Assembly: GCA_013399305.1 (NCBI GenBank)
Contig: VXAI01000049.1
Location: forward strand, 2,906,425-2,970,424
DNA: 64,000 nucleotides
Source of the DNA: Rostratula benghalensis
Lineage: Eukaryota > Chordata > Aves > Charadriiformes > Rostratulidae
Direction: 5' to 3'
The notes under the pieces were generated by a model, which saw only the letters and a program-made list of their open reading frames with translations, made no database searches and had not been told where the DNA came from. Made by a program: the position numbers and the translations under genes. Of this stretch, positions 1 to 12,020 are shown in pieces. Within the stretch, counting starts at the first letter, position 1, and every line of letters begins with the position of its first letter.

Positions 1-3000
1 TTTCAAATACCAACGACTGTACTCAACTAAGGCTGACCAAATTCAAACAAGTGTCCTGGAAGCAGAGGTCAAAATTCTAGTACTAATTACGGGCTGCCTG
101 TTTTGAAATAGTGCTGCTTTTGAGAAGAACAAAGAGATCACCAAGAGATCTACATAACAGTATGTAGAATTGAACATGAGGGGGTTTCTTTGGTTTTAAC
201 AAACAGGTGTAATTCTTTGAATTTGATCAAACCATGTCCCCATACAGATGTATTAGCTTGAAAATAGTCCTGTAAGAGATGTTCAACCACTACCTCACTG
301 ATTTATGCTGTACTATAGCACAGTGGACCAACTTTATTGAGTAATATAACACTGTTAGGAATTTGATGGTTTTCTATGTTACGTTTTCTTTTTCAGCAGG
401 TTGCTAATGTTAAGTGAATGCTTTATGCTGACTTCAGACTTCACCAAAAAACCCTTCTCAGTATGTCGCAGAGCTAACTCCACTGATGATAACTATGGGG
501 TAGTGATTTTTTTCTTTAATATTTTAATACATGCCATGGAGCACATAGCCAGGATCAGCTTTTTCTACTCAGAATGAAAAATCCAGGCATGTATATTTAG
601 GGCATTTAAGCAATTTTTAGAACCTGAAATTAAAGAATATTTTCCCTTCATACTTTTTCTATTGATTGAGATGGGAATCTACATACCTATAAAAAGCAAT
701 CAATTTTAAAAAGAAATTCTTAGAAATTCAAGATTCTTAGTCCTTTTAAAAGGATGTAGTCAATCCAATGTACGTGAAGCGGGGGTGAAAGATTTAAACC
801 TAGCTAAAAGGTTAGTCCCAACTGACTTAAGTAAAATTAATCTAATTAATTAATTGGCTGAATACTTCAATTCCTGCCCTCTGTTAACAGCTTTACATAA
901 TACTGTAAAGTTTGTGCTACCACAGAGCAAATGAGGAATAATAATATTTGTGACAAATTTTGATTAAAAAAAGAAAATAGAATTGAGAAGGTAATTTTGG
1001 ATTTGTATAGAGGTTGAATTTGAATTAAATATTTTATTAGTGAAGATGTAGGTCTTCCATTGCTGCTTACAGAATTTGAGTGGTTATCACTCAAAAATGA
1101 TATAATATTTTATCCTACTGAGGTCTTTAGATTTGTGATTTAGAACATTTAGATTTGTGATTAAGCATTGAATCCTAACTCTACTGGCCCTTTACCAACT
1201 ACAACCATAGAGAAGTTTCATTTTTATTTATGTTAAATCAATTATTTTCTACCTGCAATCTAAAAGAAAACCCAAACAACCCACCCCAAAATGCTAGTTT
1301 GCTCTTGGCTTTTTCTCTGTCTGTTCTAAACACTGAAAATGTCAAGTTTGCTCACTAATTAAACATGTCTGTCTTAGACTCCACTCGTGTCTTTCATCAT
1401 AATGGTGCAGAGTCCCAAGGAGACATTATCCATTCATGTTTTCAAGTAGAAGATGTAAAAACATACAAATATAAATTTAATGCAGCTATTTCTTAATGAG
1501 CAAAGCGATTATGACATGGGAGAAATGAAGGAATTCGCCTTCTAAAAAGTTCTCAGCATTTACGGGCCCAGAGCTTCGGAGTCTGGTTGAGATATGTTTT
1601 GTGCAGATTCTCTACAGAGAAGCAGAATGAAATATAAGTGCAAATCAAGAAAAACATGCTTTTAAAAGGAGAATGTTGAACTGCATTAAATTTATAACAT
1701 AAACAATAAAATCCTGGATTTTCAAGACTGGGATTGAAATATTGCAGGAAAAAATTTCTTCCAGTATTTTGGTTCTGCATCTATTTAGAAACAAATTTAA
1801 AAATCCCCAAACCAGGAAACTAAAACCACTGCAATGACAACTAACCCTAAAAACATGCATTAGCAATTCAAAACTTTAGCAAAAGAAGGGGGTTTTTAAA
1901 GTCCAGATTTAAAAATAGCTGAAGCTTCCTGGTGCTTGTGCAATAAGGTGTCTCCTAGTTTATGGTAGCTGGCACATTCATAGCATAAATTCCCATTTTC
2001 CTGCTTTTTGGTTTTCTTCGAGGTTTCTGTGTGGCCACTGATTAGTAAATGTAATTTAACAAAAGTTGAGATAAAGTCAGGAACACAATACCAGAGCACA
2101 AAAATATATGTTTTTAGCACTTTTTGTAAAATAAAATGGCATGTATGAAAGGCATAAAGTGTATTTCAGGTGGAAAGGAACTGTAATCAAGAAATAATTT
2201 CAAAAGTTCATCAAAAGTGCAGTATGAGCAACTGGGGAAATTACATGGAGAAGAAACACAAGTAATTTTTAAAAGCTATCAAGGAAAAATGATCATGCTA
2301 AAGCCTGCAGAGCCCTAAGTGTTCTTCCCTTAACAGGACGCTAGCTCCCTGATGCCACCTAGATGGTTAGACAGATCTATTCTTTTAATACAATCGCTCT
2401 GTTTGGCAGAACTAGACTCTCTCCATTTAAACATTTATCAGAGGGGAAAGGCCACCTCTATATCATAACAAAGCAGGTTCTGCTGAGTGCACTCGGTGCA
2501 GATAAGAACCTACACAAGAAAGTAAAAGCTCATAGCTGCAGAGAGAGCTATTCTGTAGCCATCTACCATGATACGGTTCATGGACAAGACCTCCCGAGAT
2601 CAGTCAGTAACTTTCCTTCCTTCACCAAATACAAGCTTTGACATGAGCTCTGTCTGCTTGCTCTCTTGCACAGTCCCACACAGCACACCCTCACAGGCAG
2701 GTTCAGCTGTGGAACATATGTTTGGTTACATTTCACCGCAAAATTGAAAAGGCAGGCTTTGGTAAATCTAGAAAAAGAAGCATTGCTGGCCAATCATGCT
2801 GTGCTAAATGTAAACTCGGCACTTCCATCAGAATTGTGGCATGTAACTTCAAAAAACAGATTTGGGGATTGTACCAGGCACACAAGTATTGTCTTGTGGT
2901 ATGTCTATAGTCAGCCAGCTTCTTAGTACTGGAACTGTGCTCCACAATTCAGTACAGCACCAGAGAAATGGCATAAAACAAACTGTCTTTTGATCTTTTA

Positions 3001-3069
3001 ACCTGTTAGAACTTTGTGTAAGACAGCCCTTAAGAGAAACTTATCTCTGTAGGAGCAAAGCTGCACCGC
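1..3069. other. Unique AT-rich non-coding DNA
   Basis: No coding region is supported here. The open frames are 60-92 codons, overlap on both strands, and show no domain or splice context. One local duplication is visible: a 15-bp word (tttagatttgtgatt) at 1126-1140 is repeated exactly at 1148-1162. The stretch 2340-2930 is slightly richer in GC and has short frames open on both strands at once, which argues against any one of them being real. I recognise no repeat family. Confidence 0.6.
1126..1162. repeat. 15-bp direct repeat, 22-bp period
   Basis: The word tttagatttgtgatt occurs at 1126-1140 and again without change at 1148-1162, separated by tagaaca-type sequence. It is most simply a small replication-slippage duplication. 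Confidence 0.75.
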
Positions 3070-3325
3070 TCACAGAATCACAGAATCTTTATGGCTGGAA
3101 GGGACCTCTGAGATACGGAGTCCAACCATGCACACAAAACCCCCCCAAACAAACAAAAACCAGCAATAAAACAAATCCCCACACCCAACAATCTCCAGCA
3201 CTAGTGCATGCCCTGAAGTGCTACAAGTTTCTTAAATACCTCCAGGGCTGGTGACTCCACCACCTCCCTGGGCAGGCTGTTCCAGCTCAAAGGACTGACA
3301 GTCTTTCCTACCACTCCCTTTTCTA
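3070..3325 (-). mobile_element. CR1 LINE 3' fragment, inverted
   Basis: Read on the minus strand, this is the 3' end of a CR1 non-LTR retrotransposon. The plus strand opens with two copies of the tail octamer (cacagaat) at about 3072-3088. The reverse of the conserved CR1 end follows (ggctggaagggacctctgag, then tccaacc). Further in is the reverse of the 3' part of ORF2 and the UTR (gtgactccaccacctccctg, ggcaggctgttccag). The element is 5' truncated near 3300-3330, as most avian CR1 copies are. A C-rich/A-rich stretch at about 3135-3185 (acccccccaaacaaacaaaa) looks like a low-complexity expansion inside it. The reading frame is destroyed, so this is a dead copy. The family match is from memory of the CR1 consensus; the subfamily is not assigned. 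Confidence 0.88.
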
Positions 3326-6300
3326 CTTGGAATCATATGGTGGGTCCCAACAAAGCAGGGAATGGCAGTGCCTTGGGTAGGTCAAGCGCTTGATGAAAAT
3401 AAAATGTTGTGGAATTGGAAGGTAATATGTGGGTGAAAAGAAAGGGTACAGGGTTGTGTGTTGGTGGGAAGAAAAGAAGGGAAAAGATTGAGTGAGATTT
3501 CGGGCAAGAAATGAGACTAAGAAAGTGCCGTGGGGTCAAGCCTGACAAAGGATTTTCAAGAGGAATGACTAAAGCAGCATTGAGAGAGAAGGGGCTATTA
3601 GAAGTAGGTAGTTTTGAATATCTGCAACTAAAGGTATATATACACAGAATTATTTTTATTTACTGATGGGGGTCTTTCAAGGCCTTTGTGAGAGGAGGGA
3701 TCAAAGAAGACAAATTCAGTTTTCAGTTTTAAAAAGTGTTTCAGAGTGTTTCTGCTTCACAAATATATGCAAAAGGATGAGTTTTATTCCAATACAGAAC
3801 AGAAATTAATTTTCAAAACTTTAAAAGCAGACCTGTGCATCTCCTGACAGCAAGGTCAGGTAGAGCTGGATTATTAATGTTAAGGAAAAACAAATTATTT
3901 TGAGAGGAGTGATGAGAGAGACAATGTGGGAGAACAATAAAGGGCAGTATGTCCTGTGTTCAAATTAACTTCAGGGATTAGGCTTGATTCTGATCTCATT
4001 TACACAATCTGTCTCAGTTTCATAGCAGTTACATTCAATTTAAATGGAATTTAGTGGACTTGAATTAAGCGTTTGACCTTCCCAATAGAGTAAACTACCG
4101 GGACTGGAGACCCATTTCCCTGCGCATGAGCTGATGTGCAGATCTAGCAGCCAGCATTCTTGCTTTGGTGGCTGTGCTAAAGGGGCAAGAACATGAATGC
4201 TTCATGAGAACTATTTGCAGAGGTAAAGTAATTCCAAAACAATTACTAGAATATTTAATTCAACCATATATACAAAAGAATAAATACCCTCTTCTGTAAT
4301 ATACTCTGGGGCTTTTTGCTAGTTCATTATTGCAAAGATACAATCCACAAGGACAAGTAATGCATTCTGGTTTGCTGTCCTATCATATCAACTGCTTGTT
4401 TTCATAAACAAAAAATTAATTGCATTTTCTGAACATATATCTAGATGTAGAAGTTGCTAACCTCTTCAAACACTAGGCAAGCTTACCTTGATCAATTCCA
4501 TTTAAATTAAAAAAAAAAAAATTAAATAGGGAAGTCTTTCAAAAGCACTGAAATCCCATTTTCAGAAAGAACACATGCACTCAAAACCTTCTGTTTCAAT
4601 TCAAGAAGGTTACCACAGCTCCTGAAGCATTTAGGTAGTTTTATTCAGTGTTTCTCCCCCTTAAAACATACTTAGGCTTAAGGGACAAAATACAGATTGT
4701 GTTCTTGGAGTGGGACACAAAAGCAGGCAGCAGCCCTGAAAATTATTTTTTTTTCTGTTTATGGTACCATTGGATGAAACGACCCCCTTCCAAAGAAAGC
4801 AAGCAATAGTGGAGCCTCTTACCCCTCCATCCACCAACTAAAGACACCTCCGGCATTTTATCCTGAACTGGAAAAGACTCCCTGTATTTCACTAACACGC
4901 TTGCAGACACTGCGTTTTATAGTCTGTTGATTTCTAACATAGAACTTGTCACTGATTCCATAGGGTCAGCATTTCACCTACCAGATTTCATGCACATTTC
5001 CTTTTTCCAGAAAAGGTGGACTTTTTCTTCAAAAGAATGAACGTTCATGTCTGTAAGACTATGTATAGCTAGAAATGTATGTAGCTAGAGCTTTCAGGTC
5101 AAATATATTCTTAAATCTTTCCTACTATCTACATCCATGGCAATGGTTGCACACCAAACACAAGCACCTACATAGAGCCAAGGTTTTCTTTGACGAGCAC
5201 ACACTTCAAAAGTGAAAAACAAACAAAGGCTCATGACAAACAGTGCACTAACCAAAGTGAACAAGATAATATATATCAGTGCTCACCATTCTCCCTAAAC
5301 AGAGATACCTTATTTATTCAAGCCAAACTAAAATGACACATAGCTTGGGGTCTTAACAACAAACAAGATGAAGGTATATTTTTCATTCACAGGCAGATAA
5401 AGCTATTTTTTTATTCATTTCTACTGTTTCAAAATTTTAGACCATTTTTTATCAATAGCATTTTAAATTATTAGTTTCATACTAAAATAAAGAAAAACAA
5501 AAGGAGTATCAGAAATCTTAGCAAATTTAATGAGCTTTCAGAGAAGGTTGAGTCCATAGTCTCTCTCTTGAACATGTCAAAAACGTTCCCCATTGGAAAA
5601 CATTAAGGTTCTGAGCAGTAATACTATTTGGCATGAACCATTCCCCACTGTGTGCCTGTAGAGCACAACAGTTACTCTACCAAAGCATCGTCTAAGTTCT
5701 TTGCTAATTTTGCAGAAGTTGGATTGTTGCTAAGAATTTATCCATAACATCACTATCATTCTCATTAACAACTCATTTCCCCCAAAGTATTTACAATATA
5801 ATCACAGTATACAACTATATATTTCTACTCAAAATGTATGTATAGCCTACCTACAGGTAATATTTTTTAATTTATATTTCTCTCCAGTCCTCTCTGCCTT
5901 TAGCCAGCCTCTTTGTAATTTTCCCCTTTCTCTTTTCCCTACATACTTGTCTTCTCTGGACCCCCTTCTCTAGGCCTAGTGAAGGATTCCCTTCCCTAGG
6001 CACAAAGTTGTCATCCTGAAATATTTTCCAAACCACCACCCATCTATTCCACAGCTCACTACTCCTACAAATTTATTAATGGCTTCTGATTGTGATAATT
6101 AAGCCTCTTTTTATGATGCAGGCCTCATTTTCACAATCGTCTTCAAATATTCACACTTAAATTTTCCCACCAGTATACGTATCTCTGAGAGCAGCAAGGC
6201 AGTTGCCCAAATTCTCACAGTGTTATTAATCATGGTCATATGGTTTGCCACGTACTCAGTGAAATAATAATTTTTAAAAACTGTTAAAAGAATGAAGCAA

Positions 6301-6348
6301 AGGTAGATTGTGGGAAGCTTACTTGATGTCATTCTATGATTGACACTC
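3326..6348. other. Unique AT-rich non-coding DNA
   Basis: Directly after the CR1 fragment, 3390-3540 is purine-rich on the plus strand (many gaaaag/gggaag words), so its minus-strand frame is open but low in complexity. The rest is ordinary AT-rich sequence with a 13-A run at 4509-4521 and a pyrimidine-rich stretch at about 5880-6000. I see no gene, RNA gene or named repeat. Confidence 0.6.
4509..4521 (+). repeat. Poly-A run (13 A)
   Basis: Thirteen consecutive A residues lie in an AT-rich context. There is no recognisable retrocopy upstream and no obvious target-site duplication, so this is a simple homopolymer. Confidence 0.8.
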
Positions 6349-6722
6349 TACAAGGTTGTTCCGCCTGGAGAAGAGAAGGCTTCATTCAGGGAGACCCTAC
6401 AGACCCTTCCCATACCTGGAAGTACAGGGGAGAGCTGGGGAGGGACTCTTTATCAGGGAGTATAGTGGTAGGACAAGGAGAAATAGTTTTAAACTAAAAG
6501 GGGGGAGATTTAGATTAGATATCAGAAGATATTCTTTGCTTGAGCATGGTGAGACACTGGCACAGGTTGCCCTGAGAAGCTGTGGATGTCCTGGAAGGGT
6601 TCAGGGCCAGGTTGGAGGGGGCTTTGTGCAACCTGCTCTGGTGGGAGGTGTCCCTGCCCACGGCAGAAGGGTTGGACCTTGATGTTCTTTAAGGTCCCTT
6701 CCAACTCTAACCATTCTATGAT
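6349..6722 (+). mobile_element. CR1 LINE 3' fragment, plus strand
   Basis: This is a 5'-truncated CR1 copy. It begins inside the last part of ORF2 (ctggagaagagaaggctt, encoding the LEKRRL motif). It continues through the conserved words for FIRE.S.RTR.N.FKLK and GRFRLDIR (about 6450-6530), then the 3' UTR, and ends with aaggtcccttccaact and the octamer tail cattctatgat at 6712-6722. A 108-codon frame is open across 6356-6682. It follows the ORF2 frame only in part: the RTR..FKLK..RFRLDIR segment is in frame, but the sequence after it reads in another frame, so indels have occurred and the copy is dead. Compared with the consensus I remember, a piece is also missing near 6385-6430. The 11-bp word cattctatgat also lies just upstream at 6330-6340. 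Confidence 0.9.
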
Positions 6723-9700
6723 CTAACACCCTTTCATAACTTACTCTATTTAGTTTGTTTTCTTTTAAATACTTTCCAGAGGCCTTTTAACATGCTGACA
6801 TGCAACAAGACAGAAATTGTTCAGTAATTTGTACATTCTTTCCAAAGAAACTTTTCCTTTGCACTGTATCAATCTCACCCTATTGGTAGATCATCACCCA
6901 GTTTTCCTCCCAGCACCCTAAATCATTTTAAGTTCTGCTGCCATATCATCCACTTTTGAAAGGTTTATTTTTAACCCTTTCAGTGGGAGACATTACCTCA
7001 GATTTTCATGGATATATTTTATTTCACCTGCACAATCAATATTATTTAACAGTGTTTTATCTTCTTCAAAGTATTTTTAGTCACATCAATCACATGCTTT
7101 TCTTCTCTCAGGATTTCTTTAGTTGCTGATTTAATAACCTTAGTTGGTAGTGCAAAATCTCCTATCTATAAGATTCTTACTCAGACATTGCTCCTGAGCT
7201 ACCACTCTCTTTGTTGCCATCTTTCTGTCCTACTGCTTGATTTTGTATGATGAGTTTCAAATTTGTTTGTTTAGTTTCTTCTTTGGACTTCATTTCTGTC
7301 TGCAGTAATAATTTTCTTTCTTGATCCAATTCCTCACTGCTAACATTCTCCGCTATGTCCATGAGGGTTACCTTAGTAACTTCCTACTTAACTTAGCTCT
7401 TGCTACTCCTTTAGCTTCAACAGTGTTCAAGCATGACTATTGACATCAGCTGTATTTGTTCACGTAGTAATTCAGTGAAATTTCAGTGGAGCCAGGACTC
7501 CAAGTTCATGTTTAAGTTTATGATGCAGATACAAATAATCAGCTACATGAATCAGAATTTTCTCCAAGATTAGTCCTGCAACTGCAGATGAATACTCTCT
7601 ATGCTGACACCAACATGGAGTCATCTAATTTTTTTCATTGAACATTATTAGTAATAGTAATAATTGGATAATCTCTGGACAGCCTCCTTCTGAAGAAGGA
7701 ATAGTGGTTTTGAATCGACACGCTACAGCTATAACATATTTTATTGCTACAATAAACCTGTAACTATTAAACTAATTAAAAAAATGAGTATGATATGCCT
7801 GAGCTTTTAGCAAGTGAATGTGGGTTAGTTATTTTATGATACCTGACTCAGCTACTTCTGATGAACTGACCAGAGAGAATACCCATATTGCTAGTAGAGC
7901 ACTTCCAGTAGACTCAGAAGAGAAAGTACATGCACGCTGAACTTTCCTTTCCTATTCCCAGTGTCACTAACCTAGTTTAAAGTGATGTGACACCACCAGA
8001 GGAAAGTCAAATCCTCCCTTAACAAGAGTTTTCCCTTATTTATTACATCTCAGTAAGAGGTAATCCTGCAGGCATATATACCTAGGTGTAACAGTATTGA
8101 TGTGAGGAACAGGAAAAGCATTAGAGATGTGAAAGGCTGTTTCAGTGTGTATTTGCACACCTGTGACTACAGCCAGTAAGGTCCTGTGTCCTTTCTGAAG
8201 GATAAGGAGGAAACCCATCAAAAAAACAAAGCAAAGGCAGCTAACTAGTAAAACATCGAACTTCTGGTCAACTAATTAATTATATCTGCTTATAGTAAGT
8301 CTGGACTGGTGTTGAAGAAAGCCAAAAAATTTAAAATAATTAAAATAAGGAATAGAAGGGGGGAAACCAGAAAAAAGTCTTGCTATAAAATTTAGGAAAC
8401 ACTTCTATCCTAAGAATTTATTTCTAATATTTTTTTTTATTATTATATTTGATTCTAACTGATACAGTGAGGTTTTCATTGCCTTTCTCCATATTTTTCT
8501 TCCCTTTCCCTACTAATTTATGACTATTAAGCACATATGGACTATAAATGGTGAACTAAATTTTCCAGGAATTACTTTTAAGTTTTTTACTGTCCCCAGT
8601 CTACAAAAGCCAAGGTCACAAATGTTGCTGATCATAACAGGTCTACCTTTCTCACATGCTAAAATCTGAATCTAAAAAGAAGAGTAAAAATGGAAAAAAT
8701 GCCAAGTATTCAGAGAATCAGGAGGTCTTAAATGAACTTTTGGATACCAAGCTTTTTTGGGGGATTTTTATTTTTTTTTTAATCTGCCTCTAAAGGACCA
8801 GGAACAACCTATGAAAATTACCTTCCTTATTTCATCCTGTTGTTTTTATTAGAACATCTATTTACCTACTTTGAACTTCAATGTGCTGATGACCTTATTT
8901 ATAGAAGCAGGCTGTAAACTTCTGCATGATTTCTGCTTGCACTGATAAGGAAAAAAAATTCTGCACTCAGGATTACAGGCTTTGAAGACAGTAAGGTAAT
9001 TCAGAAAGAAATTTCATATTCCAATGATTACTTGAACATAGGAAAAACCACCATGGCACTTAAAGAAAGAAGGGTAAATCAGCTGAATACATAAAAAGAC
9101 AACTATTTTTAAGAGGTTACATCCAACAACTAGGTTTTACAAACTATTGCCATAAAAATCAATGAATTTCTATTTACATGGGTTAAAAGGGCAAATTTAA
9201 TGGACTAGATTATGCCATTAATTTGTTTCATTAATTTCATTTTACAGCTTTGTGAAGATTAAATAGAAGATTTAAGATGTGGCATGAGCTTAATAGATTT
9301 GGTATTTAGCAACTATGCAAAACAGTGGCTTCATTTTGTAAGGCTTAAAGGAGGAAAAGACTACAACAAAATTGGCCTGCAGTCCAGATACACACATACA
9401 CTGAGAAATTCAGAATTTTTAGTGAGCAGAAAAAAGAATTCAGAATTTTTGTGTTTCTTCTCAAGCAAAACAGGTTTCTCAAAAAATTCCCTACCACACT
9501 GACTACTAGAAAGTATTTAATATGCATCACTGAATATTCTCATTTTAAAAAATCCTTTTCATCAGCTAGTGAGGGTCATAGCAACTATTAGATGTACTGC
9601 TTCCTCACCGAAGGGAGACTCAGATGTGGAGAATTAGATCTAAGAACATTCCATTAACAACTTGGCAGGATTGACGTAGCCCTCAAAAATTATAAATAAA

Positions 9701-11340
9701 TAAAAAATTATAAATACATTTTATTTTTAAGTTCTATGACCATTATATGATGAGCTTTTTAATGAGACTGAAGACAAATTTTCCTCATAAAAGACCACCA
9801 CCACCAAAGGATATTGTAAACCTTTTCTAACCTTTTGCTTGAATGCAGTCCCTTTCAATTGACAAGTAGGAAACACCAGGATCAAAATGTAAACCTCACT
9901 GTAAACCACCAAGATTGTCTTATTAGAAGTTCTCTTTCCTATCCTATTAACAGGCAAGGGAAGTTCAGATATTGTTTCACAAGCTTAGAGACCATCATGA
10001 ACAAACAGAAAGGATGTAAGACTGTATTTATTTAGACATGTGTTCTTTCTAGGATTTTTTCACACAATTTTCTTTACACAAATATTCTTTCATTAATTTA
10101 TGTTCACTGCATGGATTTTGGAATACTAAAAACTCCTGTAAAGATTTTATTAAAATGATGTTTTAGTTTTGAAACTAAAACCTTTCTTTACACTGACACT
10201 CATACAGTATTAAGATACTGTGAAGTCCCAACTTAAGTGCAAGCATACATGATATATATACCCCATTTACAGTACATGTAGACCATTTGTCAGCTACACT
10301 AGTAAATCTAATTAAATTGTTCTGGTATTTATTTATATAAAGAAATAATTTTTTTGTGCTGTTCTTTGTTTTCCCTAAGGAAGTGTAAGAATGGTACAGT
10401 TTGTGTTAGAAAACGTTATAAAATAAGCACCTAGGATAATTTAAATGTGCATTACCTAAAGATTTATTATTCAGAAGTGAGGGAAAGAACTTGTTGGATT
10501 GGATTATCAAGAAGTTACCTTAAAAAGAAATTACAAACAATTAAACTATCGAGGGAAAGGATACAAATTATTGCATGGGGATTTAGAGGCACAGCCATGT
10601 AATGCACTGTAAATTAAAGTAATTTATAAAGTACAACTGGAAACCATATATAAAACACCTGCTTAGTCAGCAAAGGTGAGTCAAATTACTTACCATTGCA
10701 AGAACAATTCCATGGGATAGTTCACTGCATGCTTTTCAAGTGTTTGCTCTCTTCAAAATATTCAAAAATATTACTATGCCCTGAAGATAGCCACTAAATT
10801 CATTCTCACTGAAACACTCTCAGCTACTTTTTCTGCAAGAGTAAAAGAGAACATAGCCAAAAGTTTCACTGGAGTTCCCTGAACACTCCCCTCTCTGTTC
10901 ATTGTCACTATCAGTCAGTTACATATGGAAATGATGGGAAGGAAGGTGTCCTAGACAGACCAGCTATCTAACAGAGATATGGCGAGACAAAAATAAGGGA
11001 GTTAGGGGACAGCTTCAGAGGGGGAAAAATGTAGCTGATCCTCCTTTCACATGAAGGCTAGATACCACAGTAGGATGTCTGCTACATATCCATCCAGCCT
11101 GCAGCTGTAGAAAAGTTGATCTTAAATAAGGTCTACTTAAATTTGTGAATTATCTATATGCAATACACATGATTTCGTTTTTCCTGTACTCCCAGTGAGT
11201 CTTATATTTCACTAAATAGGAAAAAATATATAATTTTCCTTCCTCTGGTACAATTTACATTTACCTGGTAACTTGGTACTTAACCTTCAGCCTAGTCAAA
11301 AGAGAGCTACAGAAAGGTAAGTCCTTTTAGGTCATCAAAA
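6723..11340. other. Unique AT-rich non-coding DNA
   Basis: There is no supported gene. All open frames are 60-76 codons and occur in overlapping sense/antisense pairs. Simple-sequence features are limited to T-rich runs near 8430-8445 and 8765-8780. A 14-bp word (aattcagaattttt) at 9407-9420 is repeated exactly at 9437-9450. A single perfect TGAGTCA word lies near 10677-10683. Confidence 0.6.
9407..9450. repeat. 14-bp direct repeat, 30-bp period
   Basis: The word aattcagaattttt is present at 9407-9420 and 9437-9450, exactly duplicated, with an A/G-rich spacer. It is a small local duplication with no associated gene. Confidence 0.7.
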
Positions 11341-12020
11341 TTAGTCTACAGATTCCCTAGAGTCCACAGGGATGGACTCTTCAAGATCTCTTCAAGATTG
11401 CTTTGCTCACTGCGTCATAGCTCCCCCTCACCTCTCCAGTGTGGCTGAGCAGCCAGGTCAGGTGCCACTTCCAGAGGGTAAACTGAGCTGGGAACTCACT
11501 GTGAAAACAAGACAGGGAGCCACAGAGGTTTCACAGGCAAAAGGACAGTCCCACCACAACAGAGCAAGGCAAGCAGAGCAAAACCAGTGAGGGAAACCAG
11601 GTTTAGCCACTAGTTCAGATCACCAAACAGGTCCAAGCTCCAGGCAGAGGACCAAGTCTCTGCCACAGGGTCCAGATCAGCCAGGACACAGGCATGGCTG
11701 CAGCATAGATCACGCAGGGACCAAGACCAAAAGCCTCAGCTTTAACACTGTACCCAGGTGAGGAGGTGGGATGCCCTCCTTGGCTCTCTCCACAGCCACC
11801 CACCTGCACCACTACCTAAAGCTGGCCCCTAAGCCCGGGAAGCTGAGTCCTCAGGTGGAGAGGACGTGCTCCAATCCTTGACACCCAAGTTCCATGCAAA
11901 TATGCCAAACAAGGGTTATTATGCAAGATGGCTACACAACCGTTCCCTGACTTTTGGGGGGTACTAAAGGAGCAGTAGCTGAAAGGTTTAAGGAATGGGA
12001 AGAGCAACTTCCTTGGCACT
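11341..12020 (-). mobile_element. Possible degraded LTR (solo), minus strand
   Basis: This block is clearly richer in GC than its flanks. Read on the minus strand it consists of CT/TG-rich, semi-repetitive words (for example gcctggagcttgg, ttgctctgcttgcc, gtggctgtggagagagcc). That texture resembles the R/U5 part of avian endogenous retrovirus LTRs as I remember them. I could not find paired TG...CA ends with matching target-site duplications, a primer-binding site, or any gag/pol-like frame, so the boundaries are approximate and identity is unproven. A perfect tandem 11-bp duplication (ctcttcaagat) lies at 11377-11398, and an octamer word ATGCAAAT at 11894-11901. Alternatives are a GC-rich unique segment or an unknown repeat. 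Confidence 0.3.
11377..11398. repeat. Tandem 11-bp duplication
   Basis: The word ctcttcaagat occurs twice with no spacer, at 11377-11387 and 11388-11398. It sits at the edge of the GC-richer block. Confidence 0.75.
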
